DNA of 64,000 nucleotides from Flavobacterium sp. KACC 22763 (GCF_028736155.1 NZ_CP117879.1:2356001-2420000); one strand, 5' to 3'. Numbered from the stretch's first letter, positions 8,884-17,330 are shown. Translations and numbers: made by a program. Notes: a model not told the origin generated them from the sequence alone.

Positions 8884-11800
8884 ATGAATTTAATACGTTT
8901 TGCACTCCGCAAACCCATTTCCATTTTAGTATTGGTTGCGGGTCTATTTTTCTTCGGAATTGGTGCCATCAGAGACATTAAGGTAGACATTCTGCCAAAA
9001 ATGAATTTGCCGGTTATCTATATTGCGCATCCGTTTGGAGGCTACACGCCAGATCAGATGGAGGCTTATTTTGCCAAAAACTACGTAAACGTTTTACCTT
9101 TCTCGAATGGTATCAAATCGGTAGAAACCAAAAATATTCAGGGGTTAATGATTATGAAATTAACCTATTATGAAGGAACCAACATGGCTCAGGCTGCTGC
9201 CGAGTTAAGTGCGCTTTCAAACAGAATCCAAGCGGCTTTTCCTCCGGGAACACAGCCTCCGTTTATCATTCGTTTTGATGCTTCTTCACTTCCAATTGGA
9301 CAATTGGTTTTGAGCAGTAAAATACGTTCCAACAACGAATTACAGGATTTAGCCAACGTTTATGTTCGTGCTTCGTTTACTGCAATTCCTGGTTTATTAT
9401 CGCCAGCACCTTTTGGAGGAAGTCCAAGAACTATTGAGGTAAACGTTGATCCAGATTTATTGCGTTCTCATAATATGACGCCAGACCAGATTGTTGACGC
9501 GATTCGTTTGAACAACCAAACGGCTCCTTCTGGAAACGTACGTATGGGCGACAAAAACTATATTACGCCAACAAATAATACGATTAAAGAAGTTAAAGAT
9601 TTTGAACAGATTCCGTTATTTAAAGGCGGTGTTCAGAACTTAAAATTAGGCGATGTTGCCTCTGTAAAAGACGGTGCCGATATTACAGCAGGTTATGCTT
9701 TAGTAAACGGAAAACGTTCGGTTTACATTAGTATCGCAAAAGCGGGAGACGCTTCGACTTGGGATGTGGTTCAAAAATTGAAAAAAGAACTTCCTAAAAT
9801 TCAAAGCACGCTTCCTGAAGATGTAAACATTACGTACGAATTTGACCAGTCGGTTTATGTAATCAACTCGGTTAAAAGTTTGATTACTGAGGGAATTATT
9901 GGTGCGGTTTTAACCGGATTAATGGTTTTATTATTCTTGGGTGACCGTCGTGCTGCATTAATCGTAATTATGACGATTCCGATTTCGATTATTTCTGGAG
10001 TTTTATTCCTAAAATTATTCGGACAAACGATCAACTTAATGTCATTATCAGGATTAGCTTTGGCAATTGGTATTTTGGTGGATGAAAGTACCGTAACGAT
10101 CGAAAATATTCACCAGCATCTCGACATGGGAAAACCAAAAGCGCTCGCCATTTGGGACGCCTGTAAGGAAATCGCCTTGCCAAAATTATTGATCCTTCTT
10201 TGTATTCTTGCCGTATTTGCGCCAGCATTTACTATGGTTGGTATTCCGGGAGCGTTGTTCTTGCCTTTGGCTTTGGCAATTGGTTTCTCAATGGTTATTT
10301 CGTTCTTATTGTCTCAAACTTTTGTGCCTGTTATGGCCAACTGGATGATGAAAGGACATGAAAAACATGCGCATGGACCAGAGATTACAGATGATGAAGC
10401 TGAGTTTAACGACTGCGGTTTAACGCCAGAATCTGAACAAAATTTAATTGGTCAGAAAAAGGATTTGGTTGAAAGAGAAGATTTCAACAATGATGGAAAA
10501 GTAAGCGGTTTCGAAAGATTCAGAAATCGTTTTATGCGAACTTTAGACCGTTTGTTTGTTCATAAAAAAATAACGACTGTGACCTATTTGGTTGGAGCAA
10601 CACTTTTAGCCATTGTGTTCATTAATTTTATCGGAAAAGACGTTTTCCCAAGAACCAATTCTAGTCAGTTTCAGTTAAGAATGCGTGCCGTTGACGGAAC
10701 GCGTTTGGAAAGAACCGAAGAACAAGCCAGAATTGTTTTAAAAGAATTGGAGAAAATGGTCGGAAAAGATCATATCGGAATTACATCCGTATATGTCGGT
10801 CAGCACCCTTCTCTATTCTCGATCAACCCGATTTATCTTTTCATGGCTGGTTCTCACGAAGCGGTTTTCCAAGTAAGTTTAAAAGACTACGAGGAAGATA
10901 TGGATGACTTTAAAGACGAATTTAGAGCAAGACTTAAGAAAGTACTTCCTGATACTAAACTCTCTTTTGAGCCAATCGAATTGACGGATAAAGTTCTAAG
11001 CCAAGGTTCTCCTACTCCAATTGAGATTCGAGTAGCAGGAAAAGACAAAAAACGAAACGAATTGTACGCGACTGAAATTGTAAATAAACTAAAAGCAATT
11101 TCGTATTTCAGAGACGTTCAAATTGGTCAACCAATACATTATCCAGCAATGAATATTGATATTGACAGAACCCGTGCTGCCGAATTGGGAGTTGATATGA
11201 ATGATATTTCAAGATCGTTGGTAGCTTCAACTTCATCTTCACGTTATACAGAGAAAAACAACTGGGTAGACGAAAAAGCAGGATTATCATATTCTGTTCA
11301 AGTTCAAGTGCCTTTAAACAAAATGAAAAGCAAAACCGATATTGGAGAAATTCCGGTATTAAAAAATTCGCTTCGTCCTGTTTTAAGTGACGTTGCCAAA
11401 ATTACACCTGGCTTTGTAAGTGGTGAAAATGACAATTTAGGGGCCATGCCGTACATTACCGTTACTGCAAACATCTATAAAACCGATTTGGGGACGGCAT
11501 CAAAAGATGTGAGCAAAACGATTAGTTCATTGGGAGAATTACCACGTGGTTTGTTTATCACGCCAATCGGATTAAGTACTGTACTGACAGAGACATTAAG
11601 CAGCTTGCAAACAGGATTATTGGTCGCTGTGTTTGTAATCTTCTTAATGCTGGCCGCTAATTTCCAATCGTTCAAAGTTTCGCTTGTTATTTTAACAACG
11701 GTTCCTGCCGTGGTTTTAGGAGCTTTATTAATGCTGACTATTACAGGTTCTACGCTTAACTTGCAATCGTATATGGGAATCATCATGTCGGTTGGGGTTT

Positions 11801-12174
11801 CTATTGCCAACGCCGTTCTTTTGGTTACAAATGCCGAACAGCTTCGAAAAATAAACGGAAACGCCTTAGAATCTGCTCGTGAAGCTGCTGCATTACGTCT
11901 TCGTCCAATTATCATGACTTCTGTTGCGATGATTATGGGTATGTTGCCAATGGCAATTGGACACGGCGAAGGAGGCGATCAAGTTTCTCCGTTAGGAAGA
12001 GCGGTTATCGGTGGATTATTATTTTCTACTTTTGCTGTATTATTAATCCTTCCGCAGATATTTGCGTGGGCACAAGAAAAAACATCGACACAATCTGTTT
12101 CTTTAGATCCTGAAGACGAAGAAAGCATCCATTATATTTCATCAATAAGTAAGTCGAAAGTTGGAAAGTCATAA
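8884..12174 (+). CDS. RND-family efflux permease with EF-hand loop
   Basis: The 1096-aa inner-membrane permease has the RND layout: one membrane span, a large periplasmic loop, a block of spans, a second periplasmic loop and a final block. The proton-relay region reads GILVDESTVTIEN with D400-E401. It belongs to the AcrB/MdtC-like superfamily; whether it exports organic solutes or metals is not decidable here. Between the sixth span and the second half (about residues 497-560) lies an acidic hydrophilic insert, usually a short cytoplasmic helix in AcrB. It contains a complete EF-hand loop, D533-x-N-x-D-G-x-V-S-x-x-E544. The adaptor gene follows after about 310 bases that contain a TIR element. 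Confidence 0.92.
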   Translation: MNLIRFALRKPISILVLVAGLFFFGIGAIRDIKVDILPKMNLPVIYIAHPFGGYTPDQMEAYFAKNYVNVLPFSNGIKSVETKNIQGLMIMKLTYYEGTNMAQAAAELSALSNRIQAAFPPGTQPPFIIRFDASSLPIGQLVLSSKIRSNNELQDLANVYVRASFTAIPGLLSPAPFGGSPRTIEVNVDPDLLRSHNMTPDQIVDAIRLNNQTAPSGNVRMGDKNYITPTNNTIKEVKDFEQIPLFKGGVQNLKLGDVASVKDGADITAGYALVNGKRSVYISIAKAGDASTWDVVQKLKKELPKIQSTLPEDVNITYEFDQSVYVINSVKSLITEGIIGAVLTGLMVLLFLGDRRAALIVIMTIPISIISGVLFLKLFGQTINLMSLSGLALAIGILVDESTVTIENIHQHLDMGKPKALAIWDACKEIALPKLLILLCILAVFAPAFTMVGIPGALFLPLALAIGFSMVISFLLSQTFVPVMANWMMKGHEKHAHGPEITDDEAEFNDCGLTPESEQNLIGQKKDLVEREDFNNDGKVSGFERFRNRFMRTLDRLFVHKKITTVTYLVGATLLAIVFINFIGKDVFPRTNSSQFQLRMRAVDGTRLERTEEQARIVLKELEKMVGKDHIGITSVYVGQHPSLFSINPIYLFMAGSHEAVFQVSLKDYEEDMDDFKDEFRARLKKVLPDTKLSFEPIELTDKVLSQGSPTPIEIRVAGKDKKRNELYATEIVNKLKAISYFRDVQIGQPIHYPAMNIDIDRTRAAELGVDMNDISRSLVASTSSSRYTEKNNWVDEKAGLSYSVQVQVPLNKMKSKTDIGEIPVLKNSLRPVLSDVAKITPGFVSGENDNLGAMPYITVTANIYKTDLGTASKDVSKTISSLGELPRGLFITPIGLSTVLTETLSSLQTGLLVAVFVIFLMLAANFQSFKVSLVILTTVPAVVLGALLMLTITGSTLNLQSYMGIIMSVGVSIANAVLLVTNAEQLRKINGNALESAREAAALRLRPIIMTSVAMIMGMLPMAIGHGEGGDQVSPLGRAVIGGLLFSTFAVLLILPQIFAWAQEKTSTQSVSLDPEDEESIHYISSISKSKVGKS
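10480..10515 (+). other. Codons for a canonical EF-hand calcium-binding loop in the RND permease
   Basis: The 12 residues DFNNDGKVSGFE fit the EF-hand loop at every ligand position: 1 Asp, 3 Asn, 5 Asp, 6 Gly, 8 hydrophobic, 9 Ser, 12 Glu. The following ERFRNRF could form the exiting helix. It lies in the predicted cytoplasmic linker between the two permease halves. Confidence 0.6.
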
Positions 12175-12200
12175 CTCGTTGAGTGTAATTATTTTTTTTT

Positions 12201-12333
12201 AACACATAGAAACATAGATTTTAGTTTTAAATAAAAAAGGTAAAAGAAAAAACTAGTTTTCACACATAGCTATGTGCATTGAAACAAGTGAAACGCCTTT
12301 TGTGCACAAAGAAAATCTATGTATCTATGTGTT
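12201..12333 (-). repeat. ~133-bp dispersed TIR element, copy B
   Basis: The terminal inverted repeats and internal CACACATAGCTATGTG core match copy A in reverse orientation (the AACTAGTTTTC side comes first, AAGTGAAACGCC second). It lies between the permease and adaptor genes of one exporter. Confidence 0.9.
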
Positions 12334-12484
12334 AAAACAATTAATCCCAAAGAGTTAAAAAACATATTCATTATATAAAAACCAAAAAATGAAATCGCCA
12401 ACAAAAAATAATTTGTTGAAAACAAATACCGAAAAATTAAAAGGCGATAACATAAATGACCTATGCAAAATAAATTCAACATTT

Positions 12485-13573
12485 ATGAAAAGTAACATTA
12501 TAAAATCATCTGCATTATTAGTTACAGCACTAGTTGTATTAAGCAGCTGCGAAAAGAAAAAAGAAGAAACTGCGAAAGCAGAAATAGAACCTAAAGTTGA
12601 AACTTTCCTTTTATCGAAAGAAAAACTAACAACAGAATTGCGTTTACCAGCTGAATTAACCGGTTTTCAACAAGTTGATTTGTATGCAAAAGTGAGCAGT
12701 TTCGTAAAAACTTTAAAAGTTGATATTGGTACGAAAGTAAAAAAAGGACAGCTTTTAATTGTTTTAGAAGCACCAGAAATAAGCTCGCAATTGGCTGCTG
12801 CTGAATCTAGACTAAAATCTATGGAAGCGATTTACGCAACCAGCAAAAGCACTTACAACCGTTTGTATGAAACAAGCAAAGTGGAAGGAACGATTTCTAA
12901 AAACGACTTAGAAATGGCAAGCGGAAAAAAGAATTCTGATTACGCACAGCTTCAAGCGGCAATTGCAGCTCATAAAGAAATTGCGATTATGAGAGGTTAC
13001 TTAGAAATTCGTGCTCCTTTTGATGGCGTTGTAGCGGCTAGAAATGTCAATTTAGGAACATTTGTTGGCCCAGCAGGAAAAGGTTCAGATTTGCCTTTAT
13101 TAACTATTCAGGAACAAAGCAAATTACGTTTGGCGGTTTCTGTACCAGAATTGTACACAGGCTATTTGCACTCAGGCGACGAAATGAGTTTTAATGTAAA
13201 ATCGCTGCCAGATACTTTCTCAGCTAAAATTACCAGAATGTCTGGCGCTTTAGATTTAAAACTGCGTTCTGAAAGAGTTGAAATGGACGTTCACAACACC
13301 AAAGGGAATTTATTGCCTGGAATGGTTGCCGAAGTTTTATTACCGCTTAACGCGAAAGACAGCACATTTGTAGTGCCAAAATCAGCAGTAGTAAGTTCTG
13401 CAGAAGGAATTTATGTGGTAAAAGTAGTAAACCACAAAGCGACAAGAGTTGACATTAAAAAAGGAAGAGAAATCGAAGATAAAATTGAAATTTTCGGCGA
13501 CTTAACTCCAAACGATAAACTGGTAAAAATTGCCAGCGAAGAAACTAAGGAAGGCGATGTCATAAACGAATAA
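12485..13573 (+). CDS. RND periplasmic adaptor (membrane fusion) lipoprotein
   Basis: With ATG 12485 the protein is 362 aa and starts with a lipoprotein signal ending in the lipobox VLSSC, so it is anchored to a membrane on the periplasmic side. A longer in-frame start 96 bases upstream would bury the signal. The lipoyl/barrel-sandwich halves (KVSSFVKTLKVDIGTKVKKG and YLEIRAPFDGVVAARNVNLG) flank a helical hairpin, followed by the beta-barrel and membrane-proximal domains. It completes the exporter with the channel at 7486 and the permease at 8884. Having the adaptor last is less common than adaptor first. Confidence 0.9.
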   Translation: MKSNIIKSSALLVTALVVLSSCEKKKEETAKAEIEPKVETFLLSKEKLTTELRLPAELTGFQQVDLYAKVSSFVKTLKVDIGTKVKKGQLLIVLEAPEISSQLAAAESRLKSMEAIYATSKSTYNRLYETSKVEGTISKNDLEMASGKKNSDYAQLQAAIAAHKEIAIMRGYLEIRAPFDGVVAARNVNLGTFVGPAGKGSDLPLLTIQEQSKLRLAVSVPELYTGYLHSGDEMSFNVKSLPDTFSAKITRMSGALDLKLRSERVEMDVHNTKGNLLPGMVAEVLLPLNAKDSTFVVPKSAVVSSAEGIYVVKVVNHKATRVDIKKGREIEDKIEIFGDLTPNDKLVKIASEETKEGDVINE

Positions 13574-13603
13574 CCTGCGTTTTAGTCTTCAATTTAGTGA
13601 TTA

Positions 13604-13700
13604 CCAAAAACTGTACGCATTCTTAGGAATGCAAATTTAAAAATTTGCCTAAAAGGGCAGTTCTTCTTTAATTGGAGGGACTGTCCTTTTTTTGTTTTTT
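13604..13700 (+). repeat. Left ~95-bp flanking repeat of the accessory island
   Basis: This stretch (AAAAACTGTAC ... CAAATTTAAAAATT ... GGGCAGTTCT ... CTTTTTTTG) is colinear with 18203-18300, with scattered mismatches and one short gap. The two enclose the effector/immunity island. Each ends with a terminator-like hairpin, so they may be duplicated terminator regions rather than integration scars. Confidence 0.55.
13651..13697 (+). terminator. Intrinsic terminator of the channel-permease-adaptor operon
   Basis: AAAGGGCAGT and ACTGTCCTTTTTTT form a stem followed by a T-run about 80 bases after the adaptor stop. Confidence 0.75.
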
Positions 13701-13834
13701 CTCAATTCATATCGCATTTTTACAAAAATTACCTTTTTCTGTTACTTTAATAACTTTTAGAGGAGCTAATCCAAAAATATCTAAGTATATATTTACTAAT
13801 TAACAATAAAATCAAAAGTAAAAAAACAGTACTT

Positions 13835-15112
13835 ATGTCAGAATATATTAGAGTAAAAGGAAATATTATAGAAAAAACAGGCGGAATTTCGAGAGTTTAT
13901 GCAAAAGGAGGTATTGAACATAATTCAAATGGAAAAATAGAGTATTTTGCCGAAAGTTACAGCTATGGTGATCCTCAACCACCACCCATAAAAATAATCA
14001 ATGGAGCTGTAAAAGAAATTGAGCTTTTGACACCATTAGATCAAGGTTCTGCAAATGATAAATCTGGCAATTATCAAGACGGAATGATTTTTGGAAAAAC
14101 ATATCATTTTAAAGTGAAAAGTTATTTTCAAAATCCTCCAATAAATATTGCTAATATAAAATGGATGGTGAAATATCACAGTCCGTCCCAAAATAAATGG
14201 TTAGAAATACCTCTTTCTGCAAAAGGAGATTCCATAACAATGACAATGAATGACGAAGATATGTGCGGACGTTACCTTTATGTTCGCGCCTATGTCTATA
14301 ATGCAGAAAGAGAAGCTGAATATAAAGAATGGAAACATAATCGTTTTAGGTGGTTTGATAGGATGACTTTTCAAGATGGATTGACTATCAGAAAAAATAA
14401 TCCTGAAAAAATTAATCAGCATGCTACATCATTATGTGGTACAGCTGCACTCTTATATTTTTATGCTCAAGATTACCCAAATGATTTTTATAATAATTAT
14501 ATGGAGTTTTTTAGAACAGGCGAAATAATAATAAATAAATTTAAGCTGAGCCCAAATCCAGCATTATATGATTGTAAGCCAGATTTAAATAATTTTAAAT
14601 ACCCGCATTATGATTACTATTCAAATGGACAACCATGTATTCCTCATCAATTAATGCATCAAACTGATTGGATTATATTAGCAGGAACTAGAAGTTCAGA
14701 TAACACAAAATATTTGGGACAAAAAGGAGAAGATTGGAATGCTATAAATTGGCCAAAGTATATGATTCAAGCGGCGCTTGACTTGTATGGAGCTAGTTTG
14801 GTTGCAGACGAAACATTTATCATTACTGGAAGGGAGTTTTCAAATAAATTATTAGAAATCGAAAAATTATTTAATCAAGGATGGCATATTATTTTATTAA
14901 TAGATTCTGACATGCTTGATGATTCAATAAGTTATGTAGGATGTACAACACAATACCATTGGATTGCTTATGAAGGAAATTTGATAATAGATCCTATAAA
15001 AAATGAATATAGCTTTTCATATTATTGTTGGCAAAAGTTAAATATAAATTCGCGCATACGCAGTACCGTTTTTAATACAAATTTTTATGGATATATTAAA
15101 TTCAAAAAATAA
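13835..15112 (+). CDS. Candidate antibacterial effector with papain-like C-terminal domain
   Basis: This 425-aa protein has no signal peptide. I see three regions. Residues 1-52 form a Gly/Ser-rich module (GGISRVYAKGGIEHNSNG ... YGDPQPPP) of a type I associate, from memory, with polymorphic toxins of Bacteroidota. Residues ~85-175 look like an Ig-type beta domain. Residues ~195-425 have a C-H-D arrangement typical of papain-fold or C39-like peptidases and amidases: C201 in SLCGTAALLY, H375 in YHWIAYEG and D386 in IIDP. It is far more AT-rich than the exporter genes upstream. An overlapping lipoprotein gene follows. I infer an effector acting on a periplasmic or cell-wall substrate, delivered by contact-dependent secretion; no secretion genes are in the window. 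Confidence 0.6.
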   Translation: MSEYIRVKGNIIEKTGGISRVYAKGGIEHNSNGKIEYFAESYSYGDPQPPPIKIINGAVKEIELLTPLDQGSANDKSGNYQDGMIFGKTYHFKVKSYFQNPPINIANIKWMVKYHSPSQNKWLEIPLSAKGDSITMTMNDEDMCGRYLYVRAYVYNAEREAEYKEWKHNRFRWFDRMTFQDGLTIRKNNPEKINQHATSLCGTAALLYFYAQDYPNDFYNNYMEFFRTGEIIINKFKLSPNPALYDCKPDLNNFKYPHYDYYSNGQPCIPHQLMHQTDWIILAGTRSSDNTKYLGQKGEDWNAINWPKYMIQAALDLYGASLVADETFIITGREFSNKLLEIEKLFNQGWHIILLIDSDMLDDSISYVGCTTQYHWIAYEGNLIIDPIKNEYSFSYYCWQKLNINSRIRSTVFNTNFYGYIKFKK

Positions 15113-15521
15113 AATTATAGCATTTACAATTCTTATTTTGATTGGATGCAAAAGAAATTATACATGCAAAGAATATGTTTTATCATATAATTACACAACT
15201 ATAAAAATGAAAAACATAAATAAAAATGATATTAAAAAATCATCTTTTTTTGTAAAACGCAATAATAAAATAATTAATAAAGGTCATTTAGAAGTTGTTG
15301 AAAAACTATCAAATAATACACTATTGATTAAATTAAAATTTGCCACGGAAGATACAATTTACAAAACTGATACTACTTTTATTAAATTGAAAAACAAATT
15401 ACACTTTATAACTGATTCAAAAGAAGTTTGTATGGAATCAATAGGAACACCTTACGTAACGGTTTATAAATTTGATGGCACAGAATTTACAGAAGATGAA
15501 GAGATTTATCTTTCACCTTAA
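15087..15521 (+). CDS. Candidate immunity lipoprotein
   Basis: The 144-aa protein overlaps the end of the effector frame by 26 bases, implying translational coupling. It begins with a lipoprotein signal (IIAFTILILIGC, lipid-attachment Cys 21), so the mature protein is periplasmic, which suits an inhibitor of a toxin that attacks the wall or periplasm. The mature part is a Lys-rich beta-type domain with two further Cys residues (C27, C115) and no motif I recognise. The assignment as immunity protein rests on position, size, localisation and matching AT-richness, not on homology. Confidence 0.6.
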   Translation: MDILNSKNKIIAFTILILIGCKRNYTCKEYVLSYNYTTIKMKNINKNDIKKSSFFVKRNNKIINKGHLEVVEKLSNNTLLIKLKFATEDTIYKTDTTFIKLKNKLHFITDSKEVCMESIGTPYVTVYKFDGTEFTEDEEIYLSP

Positions 15522-15560
15522 TAAAAGTAAATAAACATAGATTTTAAGGCATATACCTAG

Positions 15561-15656
15561 GCCACTAATCCAAATGGTAGCAATCGATATTTAAAAAAAG
15601 TAATATCTTCTTCACACTTTATGAATAATTATAATGGTTATATTAAATGTAAATAA
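15561..15656 (+). pseudogene. Tail of a lost second effector
   Basis: After an in-frame TAG (15558-15560) the frame encodes about 31 residues ending HFMNNYNGYIKCK and a stop. This matches the end of the effector at 13835 (VFNTNFYGYIKFKK): the last 13 or so residues align without gaps. The stop is followed directly by the ATG of the next gene. It looks like what is left of a second toxin whose body was deleted while its downstream partner was kept. Confidence 0.55.
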
Positions 15657-16145
15657 ATGAAAAATATAGTATCAATCTTATTAGGGGGTATAATTGCTTT
15701 TTTTGTTTTTCGCTACTGTTTTTTTAAAATACAAGATTATAAAAATAATAATCGCTGTAATTCATCTCAATTTATTGCAGATGGAGAAAGAATTTATATT
15801 ACTTTTTATAGAAATATAAGTAAAACTAAAATGTTAAAAAAATTCCAAATAATTTTAATTGGAAAAGATGGAAAAACTAAGAAAATAGAATACCAAAGAA
15901 TTAAAGATTCGGATAATAAATATTATATAGATTCTAAAATTTTAAAATCCGATACTATTATAATTGAAGCAGACAAAAATAAAAAATACAAATTTTTTGA
16001 TTTTAAAAATACTGCTTCGAAAATCAATGCAGGAAAGAATAGGGGCGAATATTATTGTAATCTTTATTATAAGAACATTCCTTTTAGCAAAGATTTTGAA
16101 GATAGTTTTGAGAGTTTTAATACCATAAATGTTTTTCTGGAATAG
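15657..16145 (+). CDS. Membrane-anchored protein, second immunity candidate
   Basis: The 162-aa protein has one N-terminal membrane anchor (about residues 4-23, ILLGGIIAFFVFRYCFF) followed by a Lys-rich, beta-strand-rich domain of ~135 residues, presumably on the periplasmic side. I recognise no family. The start codon abuts the stop of the toxin-tail remnant. This is the arrangement expected for an immunity gene that outlived its toxin. Base composition is as AT-rich as the effector and unlike the flanking exporter genes. Alternative: an unrelated membrane protein of the island. Confidence 0.6.
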   Translation: MKNIVSILLGGIIAFFVFRYCFFKIQDYKNNNRCNSSQFIADGERIYITFYRNISKTKMLKKFQIILIGKDGKTKKIEYQRIKDSDNKYYIDSKILKSDTIIIEADKNKKYKFFDFKNTASKINAGKNRGEYYCNLYYKNIPFSKDFEDSFESFNTINVFLE

Positions 16146-16207
16146 TTTTTTGCAATACATTTTCAAAAACAGAGAATGAAATATATAAAAACCTTGCTCC
16201 CCATTGC

Positions 16208-16233
16208 TAGCGCGAGCGTCTCGCTCGTGAGAC
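16208..16233. repeat. Short hairpin repeat TAGCGCGAGC...GCTCGTGA
   Basis: The sequence holds a GCGAGCG/CGCTCG hairpin in an otherwise AT-rich 186-base gap. A close relative lies at about 18152-18174. Nothing else is seen in 16146-16331. Confidence 0.6.
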
Positions 16234-16331
16234 AAAATTTATTTTCAAAAAATAATCTATTATGGATTTCCATAAAATACTATAATCCAACTGCACTAAT
16301 TTTCTCCATATTAATTATAAAATAATTTATT

Positions 16332-16478
16332 ATGGCAAAAACAGCTGCATTTCACAGTGTAAAACAATCTGTGTATCACAACAACACAAGTTGTACAGAA
16401 GGAAACAACATTGAAAAAGTTAATCTTCGACCAGGAACTGGTGGAAAACCACTTTGTAGTCATTGTAGTAGACTTTAA
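16332..16478 (+). CDS. Small Cys-containing conserved-looking protein (48 aa)
   Basis: The ATG at 16332 opens a 48-codon frame ending just before a strong terminator. The sequence is polar and compact: Cys 21 sits in NNTSCTEGNN, and the end reads GTGGKPLCSHCSRL with a CxxC pair (C42, C45). The CxxC and nearby His suggest a metal site, but with three Cys this is only a guess. I have an impression of similar short proteins in other Bacteroidota, unverified. The compact unit of ATG, 48 codons and terminator supports a real gene. It sits beside the effector/immunity pair; its role is unknown. Confidence 0.65.
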   Translation: MAKTAAFHSVKQSVYHNNTSCTEGNNIEKVNLRPGTGGKPLCSHCSRL

Positions 16479-16483
16479 TTTTT

Positions 16484-16512
16484 AAGCCGCTTTATATAAA
16501 GCGGCTTATTTT
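16484..16512 (+). terminator. Strong intrinsic terminator
   Basis: AAGCCGCTTT and AAAGCGGCTT form a 10-bp stem with a TATA loop, followed by ATTTTT, six bases after the stop of the 48-aa gene. Confidence 0.9.
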
Positions 16513-16528
16513 TATTATTTAAATAACC

Positions 16529-16717
16529 CTACTCCTGACTCAAATAAGGATTCAAAATCTCCGCCAATTCATTGAGCCAATAATAATTGTCTTCAAAATT
16601 GGTTAATCCAATTTGGAGGGTTTCGTGTTGTTGCATTACGCCGAGAGCTAAAATGCAATTTACTTGTCTTAAGATTTTAGCCATATCTTTGGGATTTATA
16701 ATATGGCTAAAAAATCT
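16529..16717 (-). pseudogene. Truncated copy of the 78-aa gene at 17378
   Basis: On the minus strand the frame encodes 62 residues (RFFSHIINPKDMAKILRQ ... ILNPYLSQE) that align without a gap to residues 17-78 of the gene at 17378-17614, with a handful of substitutions. The first 16 codons and start are missing. It begins, in the same reading frame, directly after the TAA of the DUF1877-like gene at 16718-16720. This points to a recombination joint between the two genes. Confidence 0.8.
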
Positions 16718-17161
16718 TTATCCTATTCTAAAAATTAAGGATTCATTTTCATTTACTGCTATTTCATAAGCTTCTTTAATATTTTCAAAATATTCTACGA
16801 CAAAAGCTTTATTCTGAGGTCTTGTGTGGGCAAAATTTTCTTTTTCACCAGTTTCCCAAAATTCTAAAAACTTTTCAATTGTAATATTGTCTAATATCGT
16901 TTCTTTATTTTTTTTAACTTCTTCAGAGCTTGAATAACCAATATAACCATCTTCGGGAGAAAATGAATTATCACCTTGAATTATCTTTCCTACCGCTTCA
17001 CTGCCAAGTCCTGAGAACTTATTTAATATTTCTAATAAATCAATCGCAAAGTAGCTTAAATCAGCAGTTTCTTTCAAGGATTCTAACTCCGAAAATTTAT
17101 TCTTTTTATGATTTTTTAATTCCTCGTTTGAAAGTTTGTATAGTGAACCTGTTAATGCCAT
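16718..17161 (-). CDS. DUF1877 (YfbM)-like protein
   Basis: The 147-aa cytosolic protein resembles DUF1877/YfbM. It starts MALTGSLYKLSNEELKN, has the mid-segment GYIGYSSSEEVKKNKETI where the family has a LTPEEV-type motif, and ends YFENIKEAYEIAVNENES with a final I-G. YfbM-like proteins are of unknown function and often accompany polymorphic toxins, which suits this island. That could make it a cytosolic immunity protein, but this is inference. The stop codon is immediately followed in frame by the truncated 78-aa gene copy, so its original 3' flank has been replaced. Confidence 0.65.
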   Translation of the reverse strand: MALTGSLYKLSNEELKNHKKNKFSELESLKETADLSYFAIDLLEILNKFSGLGSEAVGKIIQGDNSFSPEDGYIGYSSSEEVKKNKETILDNITIEKFLEFWETGEKENFAHTRPQNKAFVVEYFENIKEAYEIAVNENESLIFRIG

Positions 17162-17330
17162 AATGGTTTTCTAATTAATAGTTTTTACAAAAGGTTAAAT
17201 GTCTAATAAGCAAATATAATATTTACAGTAAGACATTCACATTATTCATTTCTAATTTGCATTGATCTGGATTACGGTAACGAGCGGGCACTTGCGCAAG
17301 TATTACGAAATATACATAATGATTGCAAAC

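Noticed and set aside
11475..11915. Minus-strand 146-codon frame inside the first RND permease
   Set aside because: It is antisense to a strongly conserved transmembrane region; the long open frame follows from the codon pattern of the real gene.
15942..16235. Minus-strand 97-codon frame antisense to the second immunity candidate
   Set aside because: It starts in a GC-rich hairpin repeat and is otherwise the shadow of a Lys-rich plus-strand gene.
17220..17325. Open stretch reading YGNERALAQVLRNIHND as a gene remnant
   Set aside because: It is short, has no match I can name, and overlaps no recognisable domain.
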